DNA of 64,000 nucleotides. Origin: Gorsachius magnificus. Taxonomy: Eukaryota; Chordata; Aves; Pelecaniformes; Ardeidae. A program made the translations under genes and the position numbers. Every line of letters begins with the position of its first letter. Within the stretch, counting starts at the first letter, position 1. This document shows, one piece after another, positions 45,601 through 58,650 of this stretch. The notes below the pieces were generated by a model. That model was not told the origin of the DNA. It worked only from the letters and a program-made list of their open reading frames with translations, and searched no databases. Location of the stretch: NCBI GenBank assembly GCA_034008185.1, contig CM067082.1:124559988-124623987 (forward strand), read 5' to 3'.

Positions 45601-48600
45601 AAGGCTTTCTGACATCTTTTGTGGTGGAAATAGCTCTGTGGATAGTGGTGTCATTATTAACATCTAGTGCTACTGGCCATATTCACGAAAGCATTTACAA
45701 TGAAGTCAACAGGCTGAAATTATGGTAGAGATAACTCCATGGTAGTCACCACAAACAGGAATTAATCTGACTGAGTAAACAACACAGAGTCAAGACCTAG
45801 ATTTCCAAACATATAGGTATGGTATGGGGAAAAATCTAATATTTGACACCAGTTTTATTGAGACTTTGGATGTCATTGTTTTCATCTGTTTACGTAGCTG
45901 TGTATATAAATTTACTATGCATGCTATTCTCTACAGCCTTTGAGGAACATCATGTGTATCCCATACACTGCAAGGCCAGGATATCCTAACCCACTTGGAA
46001 CATGATGGTTTTGGAAGACACAGGACTCCCCAGCAGTCCCTGGGAGCTCAGCCAAAGGCCTAAGAGCTCAACTTGGCACTTGACTATGTCTAAACCTAGT
46101 GAGCAAGGTCACGCTACTGCAAGCTTTCTATCATCAGCCTTCAAATCAATTAACAACTTTTCTCTTCTGGACTCATTGATTAAAAAACTGTGGGAAAAGT
46201 GCACATTTGTTGCCCTGAGGGAGTGATGAGAAAAATGAGGGAGAGCAATGCAGGAGGAGAGGATGAGCCAAACCCTGGGTGGACAGAGGCTCTCTGATTC
46301 CTCTTTGACGCCCTGGAGATTTTAGGAGACCTTATCCTATTTTTCTGCCAGTATTTAATCACCAGAACTCCATGTTCTTCACTGAGTTACTGTTAATGTA
46401 TATACATGCCACATATCTGCAAGTGTTAGAGATGCGTATGTATACTGAAATGTATTTGGATTTTAAAGAATTTTGAGTGTAACACAAGCACATTTGAGAA
46501 CACAATTTAAAGTAATTGTCATTGATAGAAACAGCAAATTGGATAAACAAAAATGAGGCTTTAGTTGCTACATTTGAAAGTTTTAATGGGGTATAATTAT
46601 GTATATCTGACCAGGGTTGAAAATATACTTTAGATTTCCCACTTAAATAAAAACGATGTAAAATGAATTACAAAGAATATCACTTTATACAATTGCCAGG
46701 ATTGAGAAAGATTAAATTACCATGGTTTCAGGCATATAATCCACAGGTTGTCTTAAAAAAAAAAGTAAGAATTTTTTGCATTCTCAGGTTATGCAGAAGG
46801 GAGTTTACCCCAGAATACCTTACTAGCTTCCGTATCTCCAGCTCTAGTATTGTTGCCTCTCTCAACAGCCCTGTAGCTTCTATCACTTCCCTCTCGCCAC
46901 CTCTGTCTTTCAGTTTTGTGCAGCTTATGACACTATTTTTAAATACATAACAACTATTTAATGGGAAAACCATGCATGGGAAAATAGGAAATTTGAATCC
47001 TATTGTACCCTGTTAGACCCACAAATGGAATATAGAAAAAATACAAAAAATAAATAAATCACCTCCTTTTGAGATCACACCCAAAAAAGTTTGTTTTAAC
47101 AGGAAACATTAACCAGAGCTGGTTTGCAGTTTCAAAGAGCTCTGTATGTAGAGCAATAACATCACTTACCAGGCAGCTCCAAGCTGAAATGTAGCGTGCA
47201 TGTAACACGGCAACACAGACGTAGAAGTTATATATGTTTTCCTATTTGGCAGAAGTGCAGAGGTGACCCAACCAGGACCCCTACTATCACCCTCTGTCAC
47301 CACTTTGTCATCATGCTCATGAGAGTTTCCTGTTCAGCCCACAAGTTATTTCCAAATTTACTGGTTTTACACATCCCTGCCTCTCCTGAATGACATGGCA
47401 AGTCCTCTTTTCAATCTCTGAACTGCATCTTGAAGATGTGAAAGGTTTTCATGGTTTTAAAAAGTGACCAGACAAATTAACAGAGGAAAAACCCATTCCA
47501 CAAGGACACTACTTGTGGCAGACAGCCCCTCCTGCCAGAGACTGGGAGGACATTCTGCAGAGACCTCACTGTGTGATTGCCTTGTACTTACATGACTCCA
47601 TGGAAAACAGCCCTCAGCTGATGTTGGAGACAAGATGTGAGGCTGGGTGGATATCTTTGGTGTAATGTGGTGCAGACATTTCATGCTCTGACCTCACTTC
47701 TGCTGTCATGTGGGAAAACAACAAACCCTCTGCCTTTGACAACTTGGGGATGTCAACAGCTTCCCTTTGCTGGCAGAGAAACATGGGAAAAGAAATAATA
47801 CATAGCAGTCCACTACAAGGCATAAATAAAATATTTCTCTAATGTTCTGGATTTCACTGTCAGCATCTGATTTAATAATAAAGAAAGATTTTTCTTTACT
47901 CAAGCTTGGCACTGGGTGTAAGATTCTGCATGATAACAGCAGTCTGGTAGGTGCTCAGTTGGTCCTTATGGTGTATATTTCTATACAACTACATATGCTG
48001 CTTTAAAAGTAAATTTATATAAGCAAATTAATATTTGTGGGGGATACTGATAACTGACTTAAACAGGAGGTTTAATTTTTCAATATAATACCATTATGCC
48101 ATAAGCTTTGTTGTGAAAATTAGGATTTGTACTATTTTTTCAAATCATGGCTGACTTTTCCACCTCTGATCTGTAATGTAGTTCAGTGATTCAGTCTAAA
48201 TACACAAAAAAGGTAACTAAAAATATAGCAAGGCTTGACTAATAATCGATTTGCAGACTTCTAAGAGCTGTCATGACTTGTCAGTCTTAGAAAAGCAGGT
48301 AAAAATTAGTTTTCCACCACTAAACAGAGTCACAAATAGCAGTGGTTTCCTTGGAGACTTAGCAGCAGTTCTCAAAACACTGTACTTGCAGGAAAAGAGT
48401 GACTTATAAAGATACATCCCCTGTCCAAACTTTAATTAATCTCCTCTCTTAATAACATACACCCATCAACTGTGTGTATTTGGTGCTTATCTCAATACAC
48501 CCTCCTCCCAAGTCCTCTTTCATGGTACGCATATAATATATAGTGTAAATGTGTAACTTGCAGGGATTTTTTTCTGTATTGATTATAATGTGCAAAAATA

Positions 48601-51600
48601 ATAATTCTATGGAAATGTATTTATGATTTTTTTAAAAAAAATACATATTTTCCTTACCTGTCTACAATGAGAAAAGTAACTATCAGCCCAGGAGTTCTAA
48701 GGTTCCTGATCTACAAAATGCATTGCAGATGAAAAAAGCATTATTGTCTCTTAAGAAAACATCATGAAAATAAAAACTTGAATTCTTCCTTCAGGACAGA
48801 AATGACAAAAAGACAACACAAACTGACAGGAAGAAAGTATCATCTCATCGCTCGTCAAGGTGAGCTGCCCACAGGCTGGTAAGTGGGACACAAGTTTTTT
48901 GTCACATATGTCAGTGGGTGCATGCTGTCCTGCCTTCAGCCACTGCTCCCCGTCTCATGCTCCGTACGGTGGAAAACAACCATCAGGGTGTCTGGTTTTG
49001 TCATTTACCACCATTTCCCAGCTCATCTACCTATTTTCAACACCAGAGACATAGTAGAAAGCCACATCATAAGTGGTTCCACAGTTTCTCAAAAGAATGT
49101 TTATACTCTTTGTAAAATATGTTTGGGTATACCTATGTGCGTATCTACCTATAGCTATCTGATAATTACATATGAGAAAAGTGTTACACATTACCTATAG
49201 GTAAACATAGAGTTAAGGAACTATCAGCACAATGCTAAAAATATTGCAATTACTTTGTCTAAGTATAACTGAAAATTTAATCATTGCAAAATGTCTTTAA
49301 CAACTTCAGTAAAAATGCAAATAAGAAATTCCAAGTTGGTAAGAAACCGCTTTCTTGATATTGCAACTGAAATAATTCAGCTCTCATATACTGAGCATCG
49401 GGAATTTTTGAGGATGGCAAAAGGCATTTTTTAAGAAGATGAGCTAATTAAATGGATTGCTGATTAAAGTTCTAAGGCTGCAAAACTAATCATTCAAAAG
49501 TTCTGACATTTCAGAGCTAGAATTACATGTTTATAAGTCACAATATACTCAAGGAACATGTTTCATACCCAGAAGACAAGATCATCCCATGAATGACCTA
49601 GAAAGGAGAAAACAGAACTTGCTGCTAGTGGGAGTTTAGCTCCTTGCTGTATGACAGTTAAACAACATACAACATAATAGCCTTAATTTGGTCTGCTGTG
49701 GGCATCATAGCCCAGGTATTAATTTTCCATCTATTCCATACAAACCATTTCAGGCTTGCCCTTTTAGCACTATGCGAGAGCATATATGATCATCCCATGA
49801 GAAATCTTAGCTTGAGTCAACAGCAGATATTACATCCATTTCATTATTCAATTAAGATTTCATCCATGTTATCTCTCATCTTCCCAGATTGTTAAATTTT
49901 TCTTTACACATCAAGCACCTGTACATGCACATTTGTTTCTGTACATACACTTTCTCCAGTTCGTTGTTGTCATTTTCATCTTCTTCTGCTGTCTTTCCTA
50001 TTACTGAACACAGTGTGCAAGATTCTTAAGCACAGCACTTGCTTATTAGTTGATCTGGACTCCTATTGAATCCTGTGCTGCCATTTATCTCTGATCATTA
50101 CCAAACCTGTATCTAAAACAGCACAAAACTGTTTTTCTTTCAATCTCAGTATGCACAGCAGTAGGCCCAAACCGGAATGTCTAATCTATGTTGCTCTGAC
50201 TTTGTAAAGAGCTCACATTCGGATCAACAGAGCTGTACTTGATCCGATGTAAGGGGCAAAAGAGTTCTGCTTTTCAGGTCCAGTTTTAATGAAGACACTT
50301 TTCATCAGCACAGCTCCCAAATGATCTAAGATTATCATCTTAGATAGTAACCTAATTATGTAAGACAAACCCAGTACTTTTTGAAGATTTTGACAGTAGC
50401 TAGCCAGACCCACAACATACTTGGTTTTCAAACCAAAATAAAAATTTAGCCCAAAGTCTAACCTACTTTATAAACTGCAAGTCTGATTCTCATGGGTCTC
50501 GTACTACCTTTCTAGTCTTGGGCCATCTTTCAGTGATGTCCAGTAACATTTATACCCTCCTTCCTCTCCTCATGTGGCCTCTTCATTCTACTGTGCTGCA
50601 GATGGGATTATGTGTCAATAATAATCAATCCCTTACTGTATATTTTTACATACAAGTTACTGCTACATTGCCATAGCGGGCTCACATTTTATCATACTTG
50701 ATCTATTCTGATTCCATCTGTTGATTTTCCAGAGGTAAAATTCTTTCCTCTGTGCTTCATTTTTTCACTTACACGACAATGTAACTTTAAAACAAAGAAA
50801 ATGTCTCCTCTCCCCTATATACTTATTATCTGTTATACTTAAGTCAGCTTTCCACATTCAGCGAACAGATCTTCTGCCATGCTGTTTCTACCAACTCTTC
50901 TGCTTCCACAACACACATTAAATTTTTACTGCTACACACATATATCAGAGAACTCAAAACCAACAATACCAGGGAGCTGAGGATGGAAAATCTTTGCCTT
51001 AAATCAGGTGGTTTCAGTAACCCATAGAGCAGCCACCTCTTGAAATGCCTCATGTGGAAGCCATGTAAATGTCTTTGAAGTGAATGATGCTTAATGAAGC
51101 ATGAAGCCATGCAGTGATATGCATGAAGAGACAGTGGAAGGTGGCTCAGGATGGGAATCCACCTGGCTTCTGCCACAGCAAGCAGAATGTCTCATGTTGG
51201 CCAGAGAGCACCGAAATCTCCATGTGCCTGCAGCTTCTGAAGCCCTCGTGCCAGAATTTTCCGTGGCATTTCAGCACACCCTGTTTTAGTATTTCTATTC
51301 TTTTAGTATGTTTTTGCACCACTTCGGCTCTTTAGGATATGCTTACAAATTCAAAAGTGTTCACTTCGCTGTACTTTGTGCGTACAGCTCTGGCAATGGG
51401 AGTTACACAGACATTTTAATAGCTGAATACATTCTTGTATTTTATTCATTCAAGTAGTCACTCTCAATTCAGTGGCACTCTTCCACCTTGATAGCCTGTA
51501 ATTATAATAATCTTTAGCAAAAATAAATGAGATATTTTAAAATACTTCATATTTGGCAATCTAAGGTTTCAGTATTTTGTTTTAAGCTTAGACTTGCTGC

Positions 51601-53034
51601 TTTAAAGGACCCTCTTTGGGGTGGGATTTAATTTTGTGAAATTTTAAATCAAAATTTGCATGCTGTGTAGACTATAATTTATATTTACATACACAAAGAT
51701 AGAGTTCTTAATCTTTGTACTATACAGCCTTTCCATCATAAATGCATGGAGGACCTTTAGTTATAGGAAATGTGATCAGACTGATTCAGAATATTTTGTG
51801 TGTTTCCTGTCTGTTTATTGTATGGTTGGAGCCAGTCAGTGAAAGGGCAATTCTGGCCTTTTGTTTTTTAAATTCCTACTGAGTTCAATATTTATGGAGT
51901 CAGTATCTTAATCCTGAGTACTTCATATGAAACTACTTCAAGCCTTGGTTAAAGCCTCACTATGGTTAATCTAGATGTATCGGTGTCTGGGTTTTAGGCA
52001 GAAGGTTTTGATTCTACTGGTTAATATACCAACCATTTTCCAAGCCATCTCAGTGCAAATGTTATAGACCTTATGTGAAAAACTCCCTGTTGATGGGAAT
52101 GTGGAGAAGAAAGGGGAAAGGGAAGTGGATGGATGGGCTGGTAAGGCAAGATCTAATGCTGCAAAGTGCTTACATTAACCCCTGCAGATACTACTTGAAA
52201 AGGGAAATCATCAGTCTCCTTTTCTTCTGGGAGCTGACCTATTGTCTCCTTATCCTCAGCAGACAGTGGTTATGATTTGCAACAAATAAATCATTCCTAT
52301 TAATTACTGAGTTTTAAACTGCCAAACCTTTACTAAGTACTCTTATGGTACCTTTATAAGGCTGTGTGAGGGAAAAAAAAGTCACATATTCCTATAAATT
52401 TTGTCACAATACAAAAATCTTTTTTAAATACCAAGGATAAATTAACAGTTATATTCACAGCACCTTAAAAACATAGATGCCTAATTGCATTACAGGGACA
52501 GAGGGCAAAAATGTAAGAAGGCAACTAGACAAATAAGATGTGTTCCCCTTGTTCTGTTCTTCATACTAGCATTTCTGCTTTTTAACATACTAAAACCCAC
52601 CTACAATTTAGACACCAGTCACAGAATGAGCTCATGGCTATTTATTCTGATTATCTGCTATATCCCTACTTCCCAGGCTGCACAAGCACATGTTAGGAAT
52701 CTCTTCGGAGCTCTTAGCTGCATATTGTGTTCACCACCTGAAGCTCACTTGAAAACATTTGGCACTAATGTAATACAAATAAAGAATAAGAGGAAAGAAA
52801 TCTAGCTCTTTATCTTTTTGTCTCCTCATTGTGAGAAAAATATGGATACACAGCACCAGGACCGCTGATGAGCTGCTACATCTACCTCAATCAAATATGC
52901 AACTTAGATTTTAGTTCCATTTTCCCGCTTTAGTCTACTCACTAGGTTCACTGTTGTTAGTTCTAATGTTCCTATCTCACCCAAATTCAGACTGACACAA
53001 CAGTTGGGTAAGTGGGGGAAGACACTGTGTAGGA
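42617..53034. other. Unannotated sequence, 10.4 kb without recognised repeats
   Basis: No gene was recognised. There is an A14 run at about 43958-43971, a 14-bp perfect palindrome at 49191-49204 and octamers at 49315-49322 and 51654-51661. Short open frames occur on both strands. The one at 45105-45320 (plus) is serine- and lysine-rich, with an overlapping minus-strand frame, and neither is recognisable. This is the longest stretch without a visible transposable element. Confidence 0.5.
49191..49204. repeat. Perfect 14-bp palindrome
   Basis: TTACCTATAGGTAA reads the same on both strands. Related ACCTAT words occur just upstream at about 49131-49154. Confidence 0.75.
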
Positions 53035-55075
53035 CTGAGTGGCGAGGGATGCTCTCTCACTTCCCCTGAGAAAGCAAGACATCTAGGGGCACATCTCAAG
53101 TACTTGTACACAAACACATGCATCCTGAAAAACAAACAGGAGGAACTAGAGGCCCATGCATGGATGCAGTGCGTGGACATCACTGGTCTCAGTGGATGTG
53201 GTGGAATAACTTGCACAACTTGGGTGTTGTGGTGGGTGAATGGATGAAGGCTCTTTAGGAATGACAGGCAGGGAAGACAAATGAAGGGAACTCATCGTCT
53301 ACACAAAAGCACACCTTGAATGCTCAGAATTCTGCTGTGAATTTGTTGACAGACCTGGTGAAAACTTATGGGTTAAGATTAGAGGGGAAGCCAACAAAGT
53401 GGGATGTCCTGGTAGTTGCCTGCTGTAGATTGCCTGGTAAAAGCAGGCTGGTAAAGCCTACTTTAAGGCTTAGCACATGCATTCATGGCAAAGGAAAGAC
53501 CAAGGAACATGTGGGCCTGATGATGAACAGAGCAGGTGATCTTGTAACATAGGACGCAGAAAAGGGGTACTTAAAGCTTTCTTTGCTTCAGAATTCACTG
53601 GCAAGATCTGCTTTCAGATGCCCCAAATCCCTGTGCCAAATAGCATCATCTTGAGGAAGAACAGTAGACACATATTGTGTTTAGGACTACTTAAATAACC
53701 TGGACATATAAAAGTCCATGGGACCAAAGGAGATTAATCTGAGCTGGACAAAGTAATTGCAAGGTGACTTGTTAGCATCTTTGAAAAGTGGTGGTCCATG
53801 TCGACCAAGAAAAGGTAAATCTTATGCCTATCCTCAAAATAGGTAAAGAAGGACAATGTAGGGAGCTCCAGGCTGGTCAGCCTCACTTAATTCCTGAGAA
53901 AATTAAGAGTAAGTCTTTATAGAAGCCATTTCCAGGAACTTGAAGGACAGGAAAATGAATAGGAACAGCCAGCAAAGATTTATAACTGGCAAATATTACC
54001 CACCCTAACTAGTTTCTGTGATGACATGAGTGGCTTGGTGACAAAGGAGAGAGCAGTGGATGTAATTTACTTTGAATTTAACAAGGCTTTCAACAACATT
54101 TTCCATAACTTCTCTGAAACGAAATTGGGATTTGGACTGGGTGAAATATGGGTGAAAAATGGCTTGATCATAGGTTCAAAGTGTTGGGGTTAACTGTTAG
54201 AAATCTAACTGGTAGCCAGTTATTGGTGACACCTCTCAAAGGTCAATGTGAGGTTAGCACCATTTAGTACCTTTGTCAGTGAACGATCAGTGGGATGCTA
54301 TGCACCCTTCAGCAATGTCACAGCTCACATCAAACTAGGGATGAAGGGTTGATACCCTGGTGGGCAGGGCTGCCACACAGAAGGAGCCTGACAAGCTGAA
54401 GGACTGAACTGACAGGAACCTTATGCAATTCAACAGACAAATGCACAGTTCTGCATCTGGAGCAGAAGAACCCCTTTTCTTGTTACAGGCTGGGGAGTGC
54501 CTAGTTATGCAGCAGGTCTTCAGAAATGAATCTGAGGAACCTGGTGAAGAGCTCAGCCACCAGGCCAAGGGAAGTGGTGGTTTTTTCCCTCTACTTGGCA
54601 TTAATGAAGCTGTGTCTGGAGTACTGTGTCCAGTTTTGGTCTCCCCAGAACAAACTGGAGTCCAGAAAGGGACCACTGGGTGGTTAGGAAGATGGGTTTG
54701 TTATGCTTCCATGGAAGCTAAGGGGAAACCTAACTGATGTCTTCCATTTCTAAAGGGAGGTTAGAGAAGGTTGAGCTAGACTCTTCTCAAAGAACCACGT
54801 GGAAGGTGGAAGGTACCTTACACAGGTTGCAGCAAGGAAAATTCCAGCTGGGTATAAGGAAAACAATTTTTGCCATGAGAGCAGATAAGTACTGGAAAAG
54901 GTTGCCCACACAGGTTGTAAAATCTCCATCCTTAGAGATGTTCAAAACTGGACTATAAAGGTCCCACCTGATGTAACTTAAGTTAGCCTTGCTTTAAGCC
55001 AGAGGTTGGACTAGGCAATATGCAGGCATACTTTCCAACCCAGTTTTTTTCCATGATTATAACATGTATTATTTG
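53035..55075 (+). mobile_element. CR1 LINE, long but degraded, endonuclease to 3' end
   Basis: From 53095 one frame gives LKYLYTNTCILKNKQEEL, the start of a CR1-type apurinic endonuclease domain. RNDRQGR-like sequence follows at about 53250, then WDVLVVACCRLP near 53400, the typical mid-endonuclease word. FFASEFTGKICF-like sequence occurs near 53580 and SMGPKEI-like sequence near 53715. The reverse transcriptase palm word YFEFNKAFNN (from YLDFSKAFDTV) is near 54070-54100, EYCVQF near 54620, and GKFQLGIRKTIFAMRADKYW near 54835-54895. It closes with a diverged CR1 3' UTR (AGGTTGGACTAGGCAATATG) near 55000-55070. Many frameshifts and stops make it inactive. It is about 2 kb against roughly 4.5 kb for a full CR1, with probable internal deletions. 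Confidence 0.9.
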
Positions 55076-55389
55076 TATTTGATTCCAAATGCATATTCTT
55101 TATTTGTGGGTAAATCACCAAGTACAAAGTTGGTGTCTGTTAAATAATAGCAGTATATGAATCCTGCATCACTGCCACATGGAGCTAATGCTTCAGACCC
55201 ATAAGAGAAGTGGCACTTCCCTGAAAGAAGTTGCCAATCAAATGCTTTAGATCTGCTCATCCAAAACTGCCGTCATTTGTGCACTGTGTCATAGTGAAAC
55301 AGGCAGTCTAACTTGTCAGTACAAACTATGTCATCCTAGCAGATGGAGCCAAACTCAGGCAACCATCTGTCTGTCCTGAATGTATGGAA
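55076..55389. other. Spacer between tail-to-tail CR1 copies
   Basis: About 310 bp of unassigned sequence separates the 3' ends of two CR1s in opposite orientation. I saw no gene or recognisable repeat in it. Confidence 0.6.
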
Positions 55390-56735
55390 CTGCAAAACCA
55401 CAGGATATTTCAGGCTGGAAGGGACATCGGGAGGTCTCCAGCCCATACCCCTGCCCAAAGCACGGTCAGCTATGAGATCAGACAAGGCTGCTTGAAGGCT
55501 TTATCCAGACTGGTCTTGAAACATCTGCAGGAATGAACGGATATTACACCCTCTCTGGGCAACTGTTTCACTGCTCAACTGTCCTGGTGAATAAGTGTCT
55601 CCTTATACCCAGCTGTAACCTCTGTTTTAAATTCATGCCCATTGTCTCCCACTATGAATCACTGTGAAGAGCCTGGTTCTTTCCTGTTGTCCTGCAGGCC
55701 CTGCCAGGTTGCTTCTAGACCCCCTGAAATTATCTCTTCTCTAGGCTGAACAAACCCAGTTAACTCAGTCTTTCCTCACTGGGAAAGTGTGCTAGCCCTG
55801 ATCACCTCAGTGGCCCTCCACTGAACTTGCTCCAGGTTATCAATATTTTTGTTGTACTGGGGCCCAAAACTGGATGCATCACCTAGGTGCAGTCTAATAC
55901 CAAGTAGAGGGGGATAGTCACTTCCCTTGATCTACTGGCTCTGCTCCTATTATAGCCCAGGATGCTGTTGGCCGCCTTTGCTGCCAGGAGATATTCCTGG
56001 CTCATGTTCAGCTCACTGTCCACCAACACCTTCAGGGCCTCTTCAGGAGAGCTGTTTCCCCAGCCAGGCAGTATAAGCCATTGCAAGAGGCTACTCCTTT
56101 CTGGTGCAGGACTTTGCATTTGTCCTTGTCAAGCTTTACCTCCTTGACTTCAATTGATAAAGACATGAAATGCTACAGGTCCTAGCACAGGTCCCTGAGG
56201 TATTCTGAATTGTAAGCAGCCTCCAGGTGGAGTACAGTCTGCTAATCAATACCCTCTGAGCCCAACAAGCCAACAAGTTTTTTATCCATCTAGTTGCCTG
56301 CCTATCTGGATCAGAACATCCCAACTTGGGTTCAAGAATATTGGGGGAGACAGTGTTGAAAGCCTTGCTAAAGTTGTGGTAAGTGACATCCACTGCTCTC
56401 TTCCTACCCCCAAACCCAACCTTTTTATCGTAAGAGGCAATCAAATTGGTCAGGTATGATTTACCCTTGGTAAATTCATGCTAACTGTTCCCCAGTCACC
56501 ATCTTTCTTTCATATGCTCAGAAATGCTTTCCAAGAGGACTCAGTCCATGATTTTTCCAGGGACAGAAGTGAGACTGTCCTTTTGCCCTCTTTCAAAGAC
56601 AGGTATCACATTTGCCTCTCTCCAGCCATTTGGGACTTCCCCTGGTCACTGTGACTGTTTATAGTTTAAAAGATTTGCCATTTTTAATCTACATCTGGAA
56701 TAAATCAGCTTGCAAATGATAACATCCACAGTTTT
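55390..56735 (-). mobile_element. CR1 LINE, degraded, reverse transcriptase to 3' end
   Basis: The plus strand shows a diverged reversed tail (CAGGCTGGAAGGGACATCGG), then reversed 3' UTR, then antisense ORF2. On the minus strand, AVDVTYHNFSKAFNTVSPNI (about 56336-56395) corresponds to the CR1 reverse transcriptase palm region. WRLLTIQNTSGTCAR is a degraded version of the WRPVTSGVPQGS region, and LVDSELNMSQEYLLAAKAAN is near 55960-56025. The upstream end fades in A+T-rich sequence near 56735. Frameshifts and stops are numerous. It shares diagnostic sequence with the copy at 22.95-23.77 kb, so both come from the same older subfamily. Confidence 0.93.
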
Positions 56736-57579
56736 TCAAAGAAATCTTTTTTTTTTTCTTGCTGGAACAGAGCAGCGTGTCCATAGGAAAAGGCATTCAA
56801 AACATATTGATTTTTTCATCTACAACTTCTTTTGAATCAGCTGGGTATTTCAAATATTAACTAATTTGTGCTTGCCTTCATTAGAGGACAAACTTGCAGA
56901 TCCCTGAATTCATAGGCATATGAAATACATATATTCACATAAGCTGCAGCTTTTCTAAAACATCCTAACTTATTTCATCATTTAACAGCTTCTCTCACTA
57001 TTTCCTTGTTTGATTTTAGCAGTTTAGATGATGCAATCTGCTCTGGCAGATTATTTTCGGTTTTAATATAGAAAAAGAAGTAACTAATGATACAGTCATG
57101 GATCAAAGAATATCTATGGGAAGAAAGTTGGAAAGAGAATAAATCAATTTATTGAAAGCCTTGTGTGCGATTTGATTGGGGGATAGAAAGTAGTCAGTAG
57201 GACCACAGGATACGTGTACAGAAGTATCAGAAGAAAACCAAAATGGAGAAACTACTGAAAACTAGACAGAGATAACAGAATCATACTGTAACAGTGATTG
57301 TGACTGAAATCCAAGTGTTTCAGCTTGTGTTGCTTGGGAAGATGAGATATAGAGGTAAAAGGTGGAATAGCATTAGAGTAACTTCCATTCCAGGACTGCT
57401 CATCAGTTGAGCATCAACTGAGAAATGAAGGATTTTAAGAAATCTACCAAGTTTAAAGAAAGATCACACTACTAGAAACTATTATTTGGTAAGGAAGAGA
57501 ATATGGGAATCTGATCCCCTATAAAGTGCTTGAGAGTAAATTTGGGAGAAGTTTTAATTAAAGTGTTAAGGTGAAAGGA
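56736..57579. other. Unannotated sequence
   Basis: No gene was recognised. It may include an unrecognisable upstream part of the old LINE that follows. Confidence 0.5.
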
Positions 57580-58650
57580 AACTGGGTACGTAGCAGCACA
57601 GGTTTATTAAATGTAAGTGGTGCCAGAATGATCTGCCAGCTTTACATTATAAGCTACCGTCTTTCTAGCAAAGGGAAATTTGCTACATATCTTTTACTTC
57701 TATTTTGATAAAGCATGATATGGTGCCAAAAATGACAGGCTTATTATGATGGAAAACATAAAAAACATTATAAAAAAACTGTACAATGAATAAGGATCTG
57801 GTTAAAAGGAAGATGGCAGGGACTAGTGCTAGAAGAGAAGGTACAATTTGGGGGGATATTAACAGTGACTTCTTCAAGGTCAGTTCTTACCCTTTGGATG
57901 GGGATCATGAGACAGAATTTTATTTTATGTTTTCTTTTGAAACACTGGCACAAAACAAAGTGTGTTGATGGAATTGTTAAGACACATATTCAGACACAAA
58001 GGTGGATAACGAAACCATACGGAATGTTGGACTGAACAAATGGACCAAATTCAGTGATGTAGTGTGCAAGGATATCCACCTGTGACCTGTTAATGAGAGG
58101 TGTTACTGTATGGGTGGCAATGACTGCTTAAGAGGACATGGGTTGCATTTTCAGGAAGGTCAAGAATCACCAAGCTTCATGCAGATACAACCATAGGATG
58201 CATCAGCCAAGATACCTCAGTGAAAGTAGATAAATATTGCTACCATTAAATGAGCTACAGCTGAGATCTCATTTGGAGCACTGCGTATGATTTTGCATAT
58301 TCGTTTTCAAGAACAATGAGCACATACTGAAACACACACCGCAAAGTTATTGAGACAACACAGCAGAAAAGGACAAGTACTAAATTAGGTGATTAGAAGA
58401 ATTTGAAGTTTTTACTCAAGTGAAATGAAGAATGAACACGGAGAAGGCTGGAATCAAGGATTGTGTTGGGTCAACAACATAGAGAAGAAATCTTTAGCGT
58501 AGATAAGAAACCTGGCACAAGAACAAATGTCTATAAATAGGCCATGAACAAATATAGGCTGGAAGTTAGAAGTATTCTTACCTTTGTCTAGAGAAGTTAG
58601 GGAGTGGGGCTGCCTTCCAGAAGAAACTAAAAAGGGAAAGGAGTGGGGTG
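57580..58650 (+). mobile_element. Ancient CR1/L3-type LINE relic
   Basis: Several widely spaced words follow the order of CR1/L3 ORF2. AGGTTTATTAAATG and GTGGTGCCAGAATGA-like sequence near 57600 comes first. GATCTGGTTAAAAGGAAGAT near 57796 corresponds to the usual region after the palm, and GACACAAAGGTGGATAA near 57994 to the region after FADD. CTACAGCTGAGATCTCATTT and GGAGCACTGCGTATGATTTT at 58254-58296 correspond to [15 protein letters not shown] sequence, and GAACAAATATAGGCTGGAAG at 58547-58566 to the 3' end. No frame is open. Divergence is much greater than in the other CR1 copies, and the limits are approximate. Confidence 0.5.
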
